A program made the translations under genes and the position numbers. A stretch of 64,000 nt of DNA from Montifringilla adamsi (lineage: Eukaryota; Chordata; Aves; Passeriformes; Passeridae): NCBI GenBank assembly GCA_017590115.1, contig JAGGNK010013114.1:2232001-2296000 (forward strand), read 5' to 3'. Below are positions 62,379 to 64,000 of this stretch, piece by piece. The notes beneath the pieces are model-generated. The model was not told the DNA's origin. It was given only the letters and a program-made list of their open reading frames with translations, and did not search any database. How positions within the stretch are numbered: the stretch's first letter is position 1; each line of letters opens with the position of its first letter.

Positions 62379-64000
62379 ATATACATTTTATACAGTTCTT
62401 CCCTGAAAAAAATATAAAAATTCCAGGTTTTTTCTGCCTGTTTCATAGTGCTTTGAAGAGGAAGCAGATGACATACTTACATGCCATGGAATGTTCTGGA
62501 GTTTGGGTAGTTTTCTAGCAGAAGCCAGGTTATTATCTTTGGCCTGAAATATACTGAATTGTTTGGAGGCTGACTGCTTTAGGGAGCATCTGTCTCCTCA
62601 TGGTGCTGCAATAGCATGTTGATATCGAAGTGATTTGCCAGTTAGGAGAGATTTCAAGAGAGAGGCCTTTGACTTGTTTTCTCCTCACTCTTCTGTCTTT
62701 TAGCATGCCAGAGTTTTTGTTTATTCACATTCTTATGTCACACACTGTCATTATTCTCTTTTCATTGGAGTAGCTATTTTAATATCCAAGAAGGATTTGA
62801 TTTACAGGGAATCTTTTACACATGAAGTTTATGTTGCAAGTATTTGTCTAGTCGATACTAAATGGATAGAGTTTTGTATGTATTTGTAAATGCATCTGGA
62901 AGAAGAAGAACTCCTGATAAAATAAATGCAAGTGCATTTAAAATAGGTTAAGTATTTTTTGCACAATTGTTTGGTGAAAGAGAAAAAATTATTTCTTTCC
63001 AGTGTCAAAACTGAGTGTAGAAAAGAAGAAAAAGGAAAAATAATTCAGAATTTCTTTTAAGTTTCTCTAAATTACATTAAATCCAAGACTACACAAAGTA
63101 TGAAACAAATTTATCCAATCACTTTTGCATTGCTTCTGTTTTCCAGCATAAGGTATTCTTTTGCAGAAAAAGAAATGAATATTTCATTTAGTCATACAGG
63201 TGTAAAGCCTTCTGGGCAAAGAGAAGTAAGATTAGTGAGTAAGCCTGGCCTCAGTCAGGCCACAGGGTCTGTACAAGAGAAATGCTCAGGGAGCTCAGAA
63301 TATGCCATCATTTCAAATCCCACTGAATCACTGTCATGACAAATATGAGCATTTGCAGCAACAGCACTGACTAAGCTTAGTGTTTACTCAATGGTCTACT
63401 TCTGCCTCGGGAGTGTGCCAGCAGGAAGAAGTGTGAGGAGATAATAAATTTGGCCTGAAAAGGGACTTTTGTAAAGCCAGGAGGAAGATGTTGAGTCTCA
63501 TTAGTGTGGTGATTCCTGAAGTGCTGTGTAAAGGGAATGGCAATAGGGGTGTAATTTGGTTCTGACTACCCCAATTTGTCCATATCCCCAGTACATCAGT
63601 TTCCAAAAGAATTAATTTAGTCTTTTTTCCCTTGTATTGGTGTACAAGGGGAATGATGTAGTTGTTGTGTCTACAACAGTTTATCATCTACAACACTGAA
63701 TTCTTCTGCCCTCCATCTACCCAATATCAGAGATGGTGATGTATCCACTCACATCTATCAGTCCCTCTCTTCAGCAGTGACACGTATTTCACCTTCGCAG
63801 CAGCAGTAATACCTCCCTTGACTAATACTCCCATCAGTGTCAGTGTCCTTCCATGCCTGCCTCATGAAATAAAAAAAAAAAAAAAGAAAATAGAAAGAGC
63901 AAAAACAACAGCAGTAATGTGAAATCATAGGCAGTGCAATTTTGCTAGAGTGTCACGTCCATCCAGACAAAATGACCAGAAATGCTCAAATCAGCCCTAC
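62379..64000. other. Unique A+T-rich sequence, no gene seen
   Basis: Open frames are at most 99 codons (63388-63687, -), not recognisable. A run of 15 A lies at 63871-63885. The window ends without any recognisable feature. Confidence 0.6.

Noticed and set aside
1..64000. CRISPR arrays, operons, phage or plasmid modules
   Set aside because: No regularly spaced direct repeats, no compact gene strings, and the CR1 content shows animal nuclear DNA.
1..64000. Endogenous retrovirus or LTR elements
   Set aside because: I saw no paired long direct repeats, primer-binding site, or gag/pol-like frames; all reverse-transcriptase traces fit the CR1 clade.

Overview
This window reads as animal nuclear DNA, most likely avian. 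It is A+T-rich and has no compact operon-like gene packing. Its recognisable interspersed repeats are CR1 LINEs, including 3' ends with the ATTCTATG/ATTCTGTG-type octamer tail that is characteristic of bird and reptile CR1. The low density of young repeats and the absence of any recognisable Alu, B1 or L1 sequence also fit a bird. A crocodilian or turtle cannot be excluded from sequence alone. A run of 23 Ns (3803-3825) shows it comes from a draft assembly.

I find no host protein-coding exon, tRNA, rRNA, CRISPR array or other RNA gene that I can support. The longest open frames outside repeats are 162 to 165 codons. That is about what an A+T-rich 64 kb random sequence gives in six frames, and none resembles a protein family I recognise. 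The window is best described as an intergenic desert or the inside of a large intron.

Layout. 1-2655 is unique sequence. 2656-3078 is a CR1 3' piece on the minus strand. 3692-3935 is an A-rich low-complexity tract holding the assembly gap. 5237-5280 is an AAT microsatellite. 5882-6985 is a large imperfect inverted repeat (arms of about 260-273 bp around a 570 bp centre) that I cannot assign to a known family; it is the most distinctive unexplained structure here. 9525-9740 is a CR1 3' end (+). 12570-12960 (+) and 14300-14840 (-) are old, decayed CR1-like reverse-transcriptase remnants. 16430-17480 is a G+C- and pyrimidine-rich block. 17481-31027 is mostly unique, with a TA/TG tract at 25220-25318. 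31028-31145 (+) and 48776-48905 (-) are further faint LINE remnants, and 38994-39080 (+) and 51178-51270 (-) are CR1 3' tips. Paired poly-A tracts lie at 42892-43053. 59640-62378 is the major repeat block: a CR1 3' end followed directly, head to tail, by a second 2.4 kb CR1 copy of a different 3' subfamily. That second copy carries recognisable endonuclease and reverse-transcriptase segments, both inactivated.

The only coding matter is therefore dead retrotransposon sequence, of at least two ages: copies that still match the CR1 3' consensus closely, and fossils recognisable mainly by translated motifs. All family assignments are from memory of the CR1 consensus; no database search was run.
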